From positions 92,562,287 through 92,626,286 of the forward strand of contig CM040428.1 in assembly GCA_022702705.1 (NCBI GenBank): a stretch of 64,000 nucleotides of DNA, in the 5' to 3' direction. Shown piece by piece: positions 12,594 to 24,260 of the stretch. Within the stretch, counting starts at the first letter, position 1, and the number at the start of each line of letters is the position of its first letter. Under the pieces are notes generated by a model. The model did not search any database. It was given only the letters and a program-made list of their open reading frames with translations, and was not told the origin of the DNA. Source of the DNA: Papilionanthe hookeriana x Papilionanthe teres (lineage: Eukaryota; Streptophyta; Magnoliopsida; Asparagales; Orchidaceae). The position numbers and the translations under genes were made by a program.

Positions 12594-12667
<74 letters not shown>
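12594..12667. repeat. (AT)37 microsatellite, 3' flank of LINE
   Basis: A perfect 74-bp run. It is followed by TTAAATCTATGTTAAAG..GTCAACA, which aligns with B just after its TA run (TTTAAATTAAATTT..GTCGACA). Confidence 0.97.
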
Positions 12668-12671
<4 letters not shown>

Positions 12672-12704
12672 TCTATGTTAAAGAGGTCAACAAAATTTCC
12701 TATC
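12668..12704 (+). mobile_element. Repeat A, right end
   Basis: Short right part of repeat A beyond the nested LINE. It contains GAGGTCA, an inverted echo of the left start, and then CCCGGCGACC, which matches GTAGGCGACC at the same place in B. Minus-strand RT coding begins right after. The exact boundary is uncertain by about 20 bp. Confidence 0.6.
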
Positions 12705-13193
12705 CCGGCGACCGACAACTTCTAATATTTCAACGGCCGAGACATCAACATACATTTCAATAAGTTTTCCCTTTTATTTAGTAAACAATACATCCATCAC
12801 TCATTGAAATTTCACGCATATGATCTTAAGATAATCATGCATTACATTAAAGCAAAATGGACCATCCCTCATAATAAAATGATATTCTCAAGATCAATCA
12901 AGTGCATCATTATTTGGTGGTAACCGACGAAGGCATCGAGGAAGCTTAGGATTGAATGGCCTACTATTGAATCCATAAATACATCGATTCTTGGTAGGAG
13001 TGGCTATATTTCAGGCAAGTTGCATTCTAGTTTGTGAAGTCTACACAAATCCACTATTTGTTGTTTGATTTTTAGGCCATGACCGCATTGGATACCCAAT
13101 TGAGGCCTTTTTACATCTCATATATAACCGACTTCTAACAACTTTTGAACATCTTTGTCTATCCATCCTTCTAGTGTGACTATTTTCATTATC
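12705..13193 (-). pseudogene. Tat/Ogre-type RT, N-terminal part (degenerate)
   Basis: Minus strand, downward from 13,193: DVQKLLEVGYI, NNKWICVDFTKLECNLPE, PLLPRIDVFMDSIVGHSILSFLDAFVGYHQI and KLIEMYVDVS. These align with the Gypsy RT landmarks KLLEAGFIRE, NGKWRMCVDFTDLN, LPRIDQLVDATAGHELLSFMDAFSGYNQI and MEVYVDD. The second Asp of the VDD box is lost (YVDVS). The LPRID...DAT.GH wording is typical of Tat-type elements. It continues at 2,690 on the other side of repeat A, with no obvious large loss of RT sequence. The right edge is cut by the E1 LTR remnant. Confidence 0.8.
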
Positions 13194-13194
13194 T

Positions 13195-13367
13195 TTTTTG
13201 GTCTAAGAACCTCTTGCCTCACTTCTCTGTAGGATCAATAAACAGAACTCCAATAGAACCCTGTATTACTTGATACGATATGTATACTTGCGTATAACCT
13301 CTAGTGTGTGCACATACATACATACATAAAAACAAGTAGAAAATTAGCACACGCCGGAGCTGCATCA
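13195..13367 (+). mobile_element. E1: 3' end of an Athila-like 5' LTR (truncated)
   Basis: The stretch CTAAGAACCTCTTGCCTC..CAATAAACAGAACTCC..CCCTGTATTACTTGATACGATATG matches, in reverse orientation, the LTR starting at 25,054. It ends at GCATCA immediately before the primer binding site. Only about 170 bp remain. Confidence 0.75.
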
Positions 13368-13373
13368 AGCTTT

Positions 13374-13390
13374 TGGTGTCATTGCCGGGG
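13374..13390 (+). promoter_or_regulatory. E1 primer binding site
   Basis: TGGTGTCATTGCCGGGG differs little from TGGCGCCGTTGCCGGGG, the known Athila-group primer site complementary to the 3' end of tRNA-Asp. It sits 6 bp after the LTR end. Confidence 0.85.
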
Positions 13391-13623
13391 AAGCTTCGGT
13401 AAGAATTTTAGGAGAACTTTTGTTGAAGTAATTAGGCTTAATATTGGAAAACTTTAGTGTCGTAAAATTCTTTTTGTGTGAAGAGGGCTTTTTTGTATTA
13501 AAAAGTGTTGCGAAAAAATTATTTATGTGAAAAACAATGTGTTTGTGAAAATATTTTGTTGTGTTGAATATATTTTTTTATTTTATTTGTTTTATTATTT
13601 ATGTATTGTTTGTTGTGTTAAGT

Positions 13624-14972
13624 ATGCAAAATAAAGGATCTGTAGGACTTGTGCCTTATGGTCCCGAGTTAAAAAAATGGAAAAAAATCAAAAAATAGAA
13701 AGGACTTGAAAAACTAGAAATGGAAATGGAAAACATTCAAAATAATAACTTGGAAAATCATCATAAATCATTGAGGGATCATGAAAATCCTAAAACAGAT
13801 GAAATTCACATAAGTATACAAAACCTTGTCGTAGAAGTTGACTCGTTTGAACTAAATCCATTGATTATCCAACTGGTACAGAATAACCAGTTTTGGGGAA
13901 CTCCTTCGGAGGATCCCCATTCACACTTATCTAGTTTTCTAGAAATTTGTGATACATTTCGTTATAACGGCATGTCAGACGATGCTATTAGGCTAAGGCT
14001 TTTTCCTTTCTCACTAAGGGATAAGGCTAAATTTTGGTTATACTCATTAGCACCTTTCTCAATTAAAAATTAACTCAGAAATTCCTAGCTAAGTATTTTC
14101 CACCAACAAGGACTACTAAACTTAGAAACGATATTATCTCATTTTTTCAGTATGAAGGGGAATTAATATACGTAGATTGGGAAAGATTTAAGGAACTCCC
14201 AAGAAATTATCCACATCATCCTATGCCAGGTTGGTTAATCATTCAAACTTTTTATAATGGGTTAGTAGGATCCCATAGGTCCATTATTGATGCTGCTGTT
14301 GGTGGTTCATTAATGTCAAAACTATCATTAATTGAAGAAATGTTTACAAATGAATTTCAATGGTCCTCTGCAAGGGTAAATCCTAAAAATGTAGCTAGTG
14401 TTCATGATACAGATGCGATTGCATTTTTTGCATCTCAGGTTGCTGCAATATTAAGGAAGTTGGACCATTTAGGAATGAACGAGCCTCAATTTACTCATGT
14501 AAGTGAGGAAAGTTCATTAGGGCATATGATAAATTTCCAACTTATTATATGACACTTTAAGTACCATAAGAAGAACCATCATAATTTTAACTGGAAAAAT
14601 ACTACTGGGGGTGGAAACCAGCAATGGGAAAATAATCATGCAAATCCTAATGAAAGTTGGAATAATCAGAGGAACACAAACTATAGACCTTCAAATCCAC
14701 TGGACTCTAATAATAATTAACAATTTGAGGATAAGAAGATGTCTATATACGAAGTGGTATTGCAAATGGGAAACCAGTTGCAAAGTTAAAATGTTGTGAT
14801 TAGAAACATAGAGAATCAACTGAGACAAATTGATAATTCACTTAGCAATAGACCCCAAGAAACACTTCCTAGCAACATTGAGATCAAACCTAAAAGGAAC
14901 AATAATGAACAAGTAGAAACTGTCCAATTAAGAAGTGGAAGAGAGATAGAGGATGTGGTTAGAAAAGAAAAT
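13624..14972 (+). pseudogene. E1 gag (Athila-like), broken
   Basis: The likely start is ATG 13,624 (GSVGLVPYGPEL), since E5 has GSEGRVPYDSKL at the same place. An in-frame stop follows near 13,696. The capsid-type retrotransposon gag region reads FWGTPSEDPHSHLSSFLEICDTF, DDAIRLRLFPFSLRDKAKFWL, then GWLIIQTFYNGLVG and SIIDAAVGGSLMSK. The C-terminal, Asn-rich part (about 14,580-14,720) and the IENQLRQIDNSLSNRPQETLPSN segment are also recognisable. There are stops or shifts near 14,072, 14,550 and 14,790. The product would form the virus-like particle. The family is clear from E3 and E5 in this window. Confidence 0.85.
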
Positions 14973-14978
14973 TAAGTT

Positions 14979-16066
14979 GTGAGAAAAACAAAAGAAACAA
15001 AAAGTCCTAAACAACATATTTCTAAGGATCTAAAAAAATTAATATCTCCAACTAAAATCAATTTGGAAAGACCACCACCTCCATTTCCTCAAAGGCTTAG
15101 ATATCATAAGTTGGATAAACAATTTTTAAAGTTCAAAAAAGTACTTAAGAAGATAACAATAAATATTCCTTTCATAGAAGCTTTAGAATAGATGCCAAGT
15201 TATATTAAGTTTAAGAAGGAAATATTAAACTAGAAAAGGAAATTTGGTGATTACAAGATAGTTGTACTAAGTGATGAGTGCAGCGCTATACTTCAGAAAA
15301 AAATTCTTTAAAAACTTAAAGATCCTTGAAACTTTACACTTCCTTATGCAAGTGGAGAAGGATTATGTGGAAAAGCTTTATGTGATTTAGGAGCAAGCAT
15401 TAATGTGATGCCTCTATCTATATTTTGAAGGTTAGGTTTAGCCGATATTTCTCCCACTACTGTAACCCTTCAGTTAGCTTATCAATCTATCATTTATCTA
15501 AAAGGGGTTATAGAAGATGTGCTTGTTAAAGTGGATAAATGTATCTTTCATATGGACTTTATTGTTTTAGAAATAGATGAGATAAAGAAATTCCAATTAT
15601 TTTGGGGAAGCCTTTCTTTATTACTGGATAAGCTATGATAGATGTGCAAAAAGGAGAGTTGATTATGAATATTAATGACCAGGAAGTCACTTTTGATGTG
15701 TTAAAGACTATGAAATATCCAGCTAAGAGAAAAGATGATGATTGTTTTTGGATGGATAAAATTGATTATCTAAGTAAAGACCATTTCCAAAAAAGTTTTA
15801 AAAGTAAGATAACAGATGAGATCAAAATGGACTTTCATGATGAGTTGAAAACGTTGTCTAAGTAATACTGTATGTATGTTCAGGAGAGCTGTGAAATGAT
15901 GGATGCTAACAAAAATAGTGAACTTATAATTCTATCTATTAAAAAAGCTCATGAACTTATGATGGATGTACCCCCATACAATTTTAAAGTATATCTATTT
16001 AAGGAATTCATTTACCCCACCAGTCTCTACATCTTCAGATTCGACTCAATTACAAGAAAAAAATAA
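14979..16066 (+). pseudogene. E1 gag-protease linker and aspartic protease
   Basis: NLERPPPPFPQRL and VLKKITINIPFIEALE lead into the protease, whose active site is KALCDLGASINVMPLSIF at 15,372-15,428 (D-L-G-A in place of the usual D-T/S-G). Then come TVTLQLA, GVIEDVLVKVDK, FHMDFIVLE and MIDVQKGELIMNINDQEVTFDV, all matching E3, E4 and E5. Stops at 15,189, 15,310, 15,427 and elsewhere break the frame. The expected RT does not follow: after about 16,066 the sequence changes to a different arrangement. Confidence 0.8.
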
Positions 16067-16069
16067 ATT

Positions 16070-16657
16070 GAATGATGAATAAGATAAAGTTATTAAACTA
16101 AGACTTGGAAGAGAATTTGAGAAAATATTTCAAAAGTACTTTGAGTTGAGAGATGAGGATAAGGAGATTGAAAGACCATTGGAAGAAATTCCTAAGGAAT
16201 TAGAAAAACCTATTCCTCAACTAGGATAGATATAGAAAGACCACCTCCATCATTTACTCAGTATCAAGGGGAAGAATTGGAGGATAACTTGAAATATAAG
16301 AGTAACATAGAGGATTTTAATCCAGAATATGAATTATGTAGAGAGAATTAGATCCAAATATTGGGAGATCTTGAAGTATCATATAGAGATCCATTTCTTG
16401 TAAATTTCAAGGATGATATTAATATGCAAATTCAGAAAATCAATAGAAGAATATTGGATCTAGAAAGAAATATGAGGAACAATAATATAAATCAATCTGA
16501 AAAGGAAGAGCTGAAAGAAAAATTAAAATTCAAGGATTTTGTAGGAATTCCTAGATCTGAAAAATATTGGGCGATTGATAGAGGATTACTTAATTGGAAT
16601 TTTGATCCAAGAGAAATCATTTGTCGGGCTGTAGACGTTAAACCGAGCGCTTTATAG
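16070..16657 (+). pseudogene. E1 rearranged module with unknown coiled-coil ORF in place of RT/integrase
   Basis: Where RT, RNase H and integrase should be, there are only about 590 bp. The first part repeats wording from the gag-protease linker: KLRLGREFEKI (compare QLRSGREIED at 14,929) and IDIERPPPSFTQ (compare INLERPPPPFPQ at 15,058). After a stop near 16,350 comes an open stretch (16,361-16,657) with a charged heptad-like segment (NMQIQKINRRILDLERNMRN ... KEELKEKLKF) and then GIPRSEKYWAIDRGLLNW. I do not recognise this ORF. Its last codons run into the conserved post-pol block. It may be a non-autonomous derivative that lost pol. Confidence 0.5.
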
Positions 16658-16668
16658 GAGGCAACCCA
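16623..16668 (+). other. Conserved post-pol block, copy in E1
   Basis: GTCGGGCTGTAGACGTTAAA, then CGAGCGCTTTATAGGAGGCAACCC. Nearly the same words occur after pol in E3, E4 and E5. The function is unknown; strong conservation in decayed elements suggests a cis role. Confidence 0.75.
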
Positions 16669-16679
16669 TAGCTATCAAT

Positions 16680-17018
16680 ATGGTTTGATTTAGTATGCTT
16701 GAGAGTCATGATTTTTAGTGGATTGACTTGATCTTTATGTGTCATTATGGATTGATCAGTTTGATTGTTGATTGGAAGATGTTTGGATTGTTAGTGGTTT
16801 GATTTGATCTTTGAGTGTGATGAGGGAGGTGATTCCTTAACTTCTTATTATGGTTAGACTTATATGTTCTTTTGTAGTAGTTGGATTGATGAGTCCACTA
16901 TGATTCAGGTCTCACCTGGATTTATGTTTCACAAGAGACAACATGAATTTGAACAGTGACAGATCCATCTCAATTTTGTTACTTCCATTCTCTGACTTAG
17001 TTTTCATTTGATAGTGTT
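16680..17018. other. E1 3' remnant, nothing recognisable
   Basis: TG-rich non-coding sequence between the post-pol block of E1 and the start of repeat B. No PPT, env-like coding or 3' LTR is visible, so E1 is truncated on its 3' side. Confidence 0.5.
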
Positions 17019-20000
17019 GACCTCATTTTTGATGAGGTCTTTTCTCTTCTCTCTCCTTAGTACTTAGGATCTAGCCTTAGGCTTTCCCTTTGACTATCTT
17101 AGAGGACTAGAAATGGAACCCACCACTTAGAAATTCCAAACACCTCTTAACTCCCTACAACCCATAAATTTGATTATAAACCCTTAAGTCACTTGGAGGG
17201 TTAAGATCAAATGTGGAGGTTTAAAGGATGAGTTCCCTATAAGACTCTTTGGCCTTAGGACTACCCTGGGTGGCCTGGTCTGGTGAGGGTTGACCTGCAC
17301 ACATTACACTTTCACACACATTCCAAATCCTAAAACCATTCATACCTAGCTTGACTTCCAGACTCATGTAGGTAATTAACATGGATGGACCTTAACCCCT
17401 AGGCCCTTGGCTAAGAGGGTTAGGAACAACATAGTGAATGCCTCAAATGCGTCCTCTCATGGCTCTTATGGGATTGATATGGCTTCATAGATCAACTAAA
17501 GTGATTCCATTCTACTCAAACTTGATCAATCTTCATTTTCCCAAAATTTCAATTTTTGACCCCCGGGGCCCTACACCCGCTAAACCTACCAAATGTCCTT
17601 GAAACTATCCAAAATTTGCAAAATTGCCTAAATTACCCAAAATTCCTCAAAATCAGTCCTAAACATTTTCCACCATTCAAATTGATCATCCTTAGCCAAA
17701 TATATCAAAATTTCCAAAAACACCCCCCAATACCCTCCAAATACCCAAAATGTCCTTTTTAACCAAAAATTCCATAAATTCCAAAAATTTCTAGAAAATT
17801 CCAAAAAATCCCAAATATTTTGAATTTCATTTTGTTCAACTACACTATAGGCCAATTTTGTCAATTTAACCCACTTTTACCAAAACTCCCAATTTGACCC
17901 ATTTTTAACCAAAGTAAGCCCAATGTTAAACCAAATCAACCCAATTGACCTCAACTTTGACCCAATTCAATTCTAAACTTTAATTAAATATCCCCAATAT
18001 CAATTTAGACCAAATCCAAGCCCAATTTGATTGAAATTTGGATCCAATTCCAATTTGAAGCCTAAAGCCCAATTTTGGCCCATGACCTAAACCTAACCCA
18101 AAACCAAAATCTCCATTTTTGGCCTAAACCCAAACCTAACCCAAATGGGCCCAAATCCCAAAATCAAAGCCCAACGAAAGTTAAAAACTCTTTGTGACAC
18201 TCCCATAAGAATTTCTCAACATTACTTTTACATCAAATCCAACCTTAGCCCAAATTTAGCCCAAGTTAGCCCAATTTGACCCACTTTGGCCCCTTTACCA
18301 AAAAATCCCAAATTAAATCCAATTCCACTCTAAATGACACCAAACCTTTTCTAAAATGTTCATGACACATCCCTAAACTAAATCCAACATTTGTTTGGCC
18401 CAATCCTTCACAAAATTTCCATCCACCAATTTGTTTTCAAACCTAAAGACTCACTTTCTTAAACCATCCTAAAAGCCCATTTTCACCAAATAAAGGCCCA
18501 AAATCAATTCAAAGCCTACATGACACTTTCACCTCATCATCCCTTTAATTTAAATCACTCCCTAAGTTTCAAATTCATCATTAAACTTTTCTAAACTAAG
18601 CCATGTGTGAAATTACCCCTAAATATCCAAAATCCTTAAAACCCATTTCCATGAAATTGACTAAGCTTGGCCTCAAGCCAAATGGAGCCATGGAGCAATG
18701 CACAAGACATATGCAAGCCATGAGGAGCCCTTTCCACCTCACCAACCCATTAATGGCAAAGGAGGGGATTACTTTCTTAAACCTTCACTAAACTTTTTAA
18801 CCCCATTCATGTTACACTTTAACCAAAATTAGCCACATCACCTTGGATGGGGACTTCACCACCCCTTCCTAGCTGACCCAACTGATCCCCTTCAGCCCAA
18901 ATCAGGTCATGGGGGGGTGAACCTAGCCCAAATACATGAGTTGAACCAAACCAAGCCAAAATGAGCCTTCTCCCATTCCATTTAAATCAAGCTCTTTACA
19001 CATGTCCATGGCCAATTGACTGCACTAAACCCCAGCCTTGACCTCCCTGACCTTGAGGGTGACCTGACCCTGGCCGGCCAGCCACCACAGCCGCCGGAAA
19101 CCACCAGGCCGAGAGCACCCATGTGAGCCAATTTTTGAATTCTGCCTTGTTGACTTGTCCCATGCCTAATGGCCACCATGGCTGTTCTTCTCCTCACCAG
19201 AGCGGTTGATCCAAGCCATTAAACCCCCCTGGGAAGCCCTCCAACCACCTCTATTTAAACCACACCACCTCTCAGCCAAAGAGGGTGCTGAACCAAATCC
19301 TATTGAAACACTGTCAAAATTATTCCAGACCACTTTTCACACATAGAGCACTTGATCCCCACTGGATTCCAGCCCCAATTTTCCCCAGCTGAGCTCAATT
19401 TCTGAGTTCAAATTCAAGCCCAAAAACAGGACATCTCGCAAACCTCCACCAAATCCAAATTAAACTCACCCACACCTGTACAGGACCAAGAGAAGGAGTT
19501 CCCCAGTGAAAGCCCCCTCTCTAGGCCACCCAGTTGCTCTAGCCTCCAAGCTTTGAAATCGGTTGTGGACACTTTCATACCTAAACAATTCCTCAAAGTC
19601 AGAGACTTCATCTGGAGCTTCCTTAGGTGCAATCGAAGGTGACACAACTCTCTGATTGAAGCTACACTTCTCAGAGCAAAGGTATGGATCATTCCTTCCT
19701 CCCGAACTTTCAGCAATTCTCCATTTCATTTCAGTTAATTTCATGGCATGTAAACCATATGGATGTGTTCGTCTCCTCAAGATGAACACATAGAGCACAA
19801 GAACACGAAAATCCGTTGAGAAATGAGAGAGTTCTTATGGTTTTAGTGTGGACGATCACGGGTGCACACCAGTCGTAGACGATGACCAGGCGCCGTCCGA
19901 TCGCGCGTGTATCGGTTGAACGGCTCAGATTGCGTCGGATCAGAAGAAGGAGCGAGACAGCGGGACGCGTGGCGGCTGACTCAGATGGCGGCATCGAATG

Positions 20001-21883
20001 GGAGCGCGCCGCGTGGTCTTTCGATCTGCCGTAGGTTGACACGGCGCTGAGTCGGATAAGTAGATAAATAGGATTTTTTCTATTTATTTAAATACCCAGA
20101 ACTTAGAAAATCCATATCTTTGTGTAGAAAAATCATAAAAATAAACTAAAAATACCTTCTTGCTCAGTGAACAGAGGAGAATAATGTGGAAAAGAAATCA
20201 AGTTATTTTGATGAGTATTTTATTTTTAATTAATTATTTACTCATTTCAGTATTTTGATTCTCCATTTGCATAGACAATTCACCATGGCATGAGACCATA
20301 GGGCTCTTGAAGCCTCTGATCTTGGGAGCATTCCCTGAATTTTTTAAGGTCAGAGGCCATCTCTATGGAAAGTTATGTATTTTCCAAGTTTATGTCACTG
20401 TTTTTGGTATTTTAATTCGAATAATTAACATATTGCTCAATAAATTCTAGAAAAGTTTGGGGAAGTTTCTTAGGACAAGAGGACCCTAAGATAATTATGG
20501 TTAGGATTAATTCATTAAGAATAACCCTAATTAGCCTAAATACTCAAAATTTAATTTTAATTAATTAGGGTTAACCATACATCAAAATAACTTGAAATCA
20601 ATTCTCCATTGATCTTTAGAATACAGAGAACCTTGTATGAAAATTTGAAGTCGATTGGAAATGATTAGCCCCACTAAATGAATTAATTAAGCCACATGAT
20701 CAAAATTAAACTTTAAAAATTCATAACTCCAAAAATACATGTCAAAAATTCACTAAATTGGTTTTGTGAGCTTTCTGATATCAGAGGAGCCTATAAAAAT
20801 TAAAATTGGAATTTTCTAAAATTTTTAATTTTTAATGATATTTTTGATATTTAAATAATTAAAAAATAATAAAAATTACAAAAATAATAAAAATCATAAA
20901 AATGTCACATTTTGACTTCTAATCACTTAGAAACCAACCAAATATTTTTTCTAAGTCTCTAAGTTAAGATATTGAATTTTAAAGGCTCAAAACAATTTTT
21001 AATATTAAAAAATGTATTTTCCAACATTTTCACTAAATTAATTCCAATAAATCAAAAAAAAAATCAAAAAATTATAAAATTTGTTTCTTTGAACTCCTTG
21101 AGGTCAGAGTGATTTAAGAAAAATATAAAATCCACTTTTCAACTTCAATTTTATTTTATAATTAATTAACACTCCAAAAGTTAAAATAATTATAATAAAT
21201 AAAATATAATTTAAAAAATCACCAAAATTGGTCCAAGTTGTCCTCTAGTCATTAGGAACATCCCATAATTTTTTTAAGGATAGAAACCTTACTTTTGTCA
21301 TGTTGTTGAATTTTCCTTGAAATCCCTTATTTTTCACTAAAAATAATTACATAAATAAATTAAATTCAGAAAAATCACATTTTCTCCTCTAATGTCTTAA
21401 TTGACATGTGAGTGAGGTGACATAAAAATTTCAAGTTCATTTGAACTCAATTTAGTGAGTTATGAAATAATTAGCCTAAAAGGGCATAAAGGTAATTAAA
21501 GAATTTAAACCCCTTTGTTAAAATTTTAGGTTTAATTAAAATGGAGGGTAAAATATTTGATTTTATTTTTCTTGGATGATTGAAACTTTGGGAAATTAAA
21601 AGTTTTGGAACCCATTAATCACTTTTAATAAACTAAAAATGAAACTTTAATTATTTAAATAATTTAAATTTTGGAAGACTAATGAAAATTTGAATTATTA
21701 AAAATAGGGATGTAACTTGAGAGGATATTAATTCTTTAATAAAAAAAAATCCCTAAATAAATCACTTCAATAATATTTAACTCTTAATTAAGATTAAAAT
21801 GATAATCCGAACTAAGTAAATTAAAAATTAAAAAAATATAACTCTTAAGTTAAAGGAAAGCTCAAAATGTTAAGTGGTTTAAC

Positions 21884-22060
21884 AATTAAATTAAATTAAA
21901 TTAAAATTAAATTAAATTAAATTAAGTAAAAATTAAATTAAAATTAAAATTAAATTAAATTAACATTTTAACGATTAAATTAAATTAAAAATATTCAAAT
22001 TAAATTAAATTAAGTTAAATTCAATTAAATTAAATTTAAATTATATTAAATTAACATCAT
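21884..22060. repeat. (TTAAA)n-like pentanucleotide repeat
   Basis: Imperfect array of AATTA/TTAAA units within repeat B, broken by AACATTTTAACG and AATATTC. It has no coding potential. Confidence 0.85.
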
Positions 22061-24151
22061 TCGATAATAAAATTAAAACAAATTTAAAATATTAGGATCA
22101 CTTAAAATATAAAGATTTAAACCAAAAATAATTTGAACACTATTCCAAACTTAAAATTATTAATTAAAACCTCATAATTAAACGAAATCACTTTAAACCT
22201 TTAACTCAAACATCAAATTAAGAATGATTAAAATTCTCAACAAACCAACTTGCCCCTAAAGGCTTTAATTATTATAACTCTTAAATGGAGTATTAAGTGA
22301 GATGTCACTTCATTCATCGAGCGATCAAATGCCCAAGTTCACTCGAGCAAGAGACAAAGCTTAAGCGAACTCCTGGATGATTAATTCACCTGTGCAACTA
22401 AATTTACTTGGACTCAAAATAATCTCGGAAATATTGAAAAGATGTTTAGGACTTTTCCTAAACACTTTCTCAATATGATGAGATGTTTTAGAAGAACAAT
22501 TGAATTTAATTGTTCTTTGATGAAGAAAATCATCCTTAAAGAAAATACAAGAACCTAGATGTCATAGGAATTGACTAGCAATAGGACTAGGACTTTGGTA
22601 GACAACCAAAATCTTCCCTTAGCTTTACCTAAGTACTTGTTATAAATATTTGAATGTCTTAACATGTGTTTTAAGTGCATCTTGGAAGGATGAGAAGACC
22701 CTCCAAGTACGCTTTTATTTTATTGTTATTTACTTTATTGCAATTTACTTACATGCACTGCACTTTACTTTTTCTTGCATGTTAAACAAGATTGTTGCAT
22801 GAAAACTGAAACCTTTAGGATAGTCACAAAACTGAAACCAAAACTAAATTAAAAGTCAACACAAGATAAAATTCACCGCCACAACATTCCAAAATATCAA
22901 ACAACTCAAAATTCAATCACAAACAGAACAACAAAACTACAATTGCAACTAAATTAAATGGTCTCGTTGAATGATCGGGAATACCTCGGATGATGTAACC
23001 CACGTGTTGCTAACAAGATTTCCCACGGTCTAAATGAAAGTGTGGAACTCATTCGATTGAGTTTAGCAAATTCATGCGGACTAAGTGAATTCGATGAAAA
23101 TAACGGTGCTGGGATGACGGAACCAGTGGGATCTTAATCGGTTACGTTTAAACAACTTTAAGATTTGTTTTAATTAAAATATTAAAAATATTTGGACTTT
23201 AAGATTTCTAAACCAAAACACTTCTCTCATCTCCTGATTTTCACCTTCTAAAACTAAACCTCTGCAACAATAAGGAGCTCGGAGCATGGTGGGCAGCACG
23301 GCCATCGTCATCAGCAAAACTCGGGTCTACTTCAGCAAAACTTTCCTTAGAATTAAATGACCAAGCCATAGGACTTCGATGTAGTTTGCCTAGTGCAACA
23401 TAAATCCTCAACTCTTTGTTAAGCATTTGCATGATCATGTCATGTAAATTAAGCCCTAACCGGTCTTAGGACTCTGAGGTAATCGTTTGGTACGACATAA
23501 ACCCTCACATCTTCGAGGCTATTTGTGTGATTATATCATATAAATATAAGTCCTAATTAATTAAAATTGGCAAGATTGAAACATTAAATAATTTTCCCTA
23601 ATTGAAACCAAATAATAGGATAGTTTGGGAAGTTGCCAAGATTCTTCTTGGATCCTCAACTTCTCCTACCTCTCTTCCATTGGACTCTTAAAATAAACTG
23701 TTCCAAATTTGAGCTAATCCCTTTTGAAATTTCCAAAATCAAATCCTTTGAAAACCTCAAACTTTGAAATTCTTGAAAGCAAAACCACTGATCATTATCG
23801 AGAGTTTTCTTAAATGATTCCCATCATTTAAGATGTAATTAACTATAGGGGCTTGCCCTTAAAGGGAACTTTAAGAACCCGGGTAATATAAACCTCGCTT
23901 AATTCATTTATATTAAGCGGGGAACTTGTCGGCTTATAAAATTGGTTCGCGAGACCAAACGGATGTCACAAATCTTCTAGTTTATTTAACCGAGACCCAT
24001 CATCAAGCAGTGTGTCTATTCTTCGGGATAGATATACGGTCTGTGGTGCGATGCTCATTTATATAAACTATTTGGGATGTGAGATCAGTTTGATTTCATA
24101 TCTTAAAATTTTAAACTTAAAATTATTTTCAAAATCAAATACTACTTTCTA

Positions 24152-24156
<5 letters not shown>

Positions 24157-24203
<47 letters not shown>
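24157..24203. repeat. (TA)23 microsatellite, unfilled LINE target in repeat B
   Basis: A perfect 47-bp TA run at the position equivalent to the tract in repeat A that holds the LINE. Flanks on both sides match A. Confidence 0.95.
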
Positions 24204-24206
<3 letters not shown>

Positions 24207-24260
24207 AATTAAATTTAAAATCTAAAATTCGTCGACAATTTCTGTAGGCGACCCCTTTTT

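Larger units (their letters stand above)
17019..24260 (+). mobile_element. Repeat B: long non-coding LTR-like repeat, uninterrupted copy
   Basis: It starts TGACCTCATTTTTGATGAGGTC, which is partly self-complementary, and runs about 7.2 kb to AATTTCTGTAGGCGACCCC. It holds a CCAAAT/AACCC-rich stretch (17,530-18,800), a moderately GC-rich block (18,980-20,050), a possible TATA (CTATTTAAA, about 19,251), very AT-rich DNA (20,050-22,300), and the right block shared with A and C (22,970-24,160). Reading frames within it are incidental. The most economical reading is a long LTR plus the start of the internal region of a Tat/Ogre-like element, or a solo LTR. No flanking target duplication could be confirmed by eye. 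Confidence 0.6.

Noticed and set aside
2701..12704. A 5-bp target duplication for repeat A
   Set aside because: No matching pentamer at 2,696-2,700 and just past 12,690-12,704 could be agreed by eye; the right edge is uncertain.
19414..20042. Minus-strand overlapping ORFs in repeat B
   Set aside because: Open by chance in the GC-richer block; no recognised family, and the same block in A reads differently.
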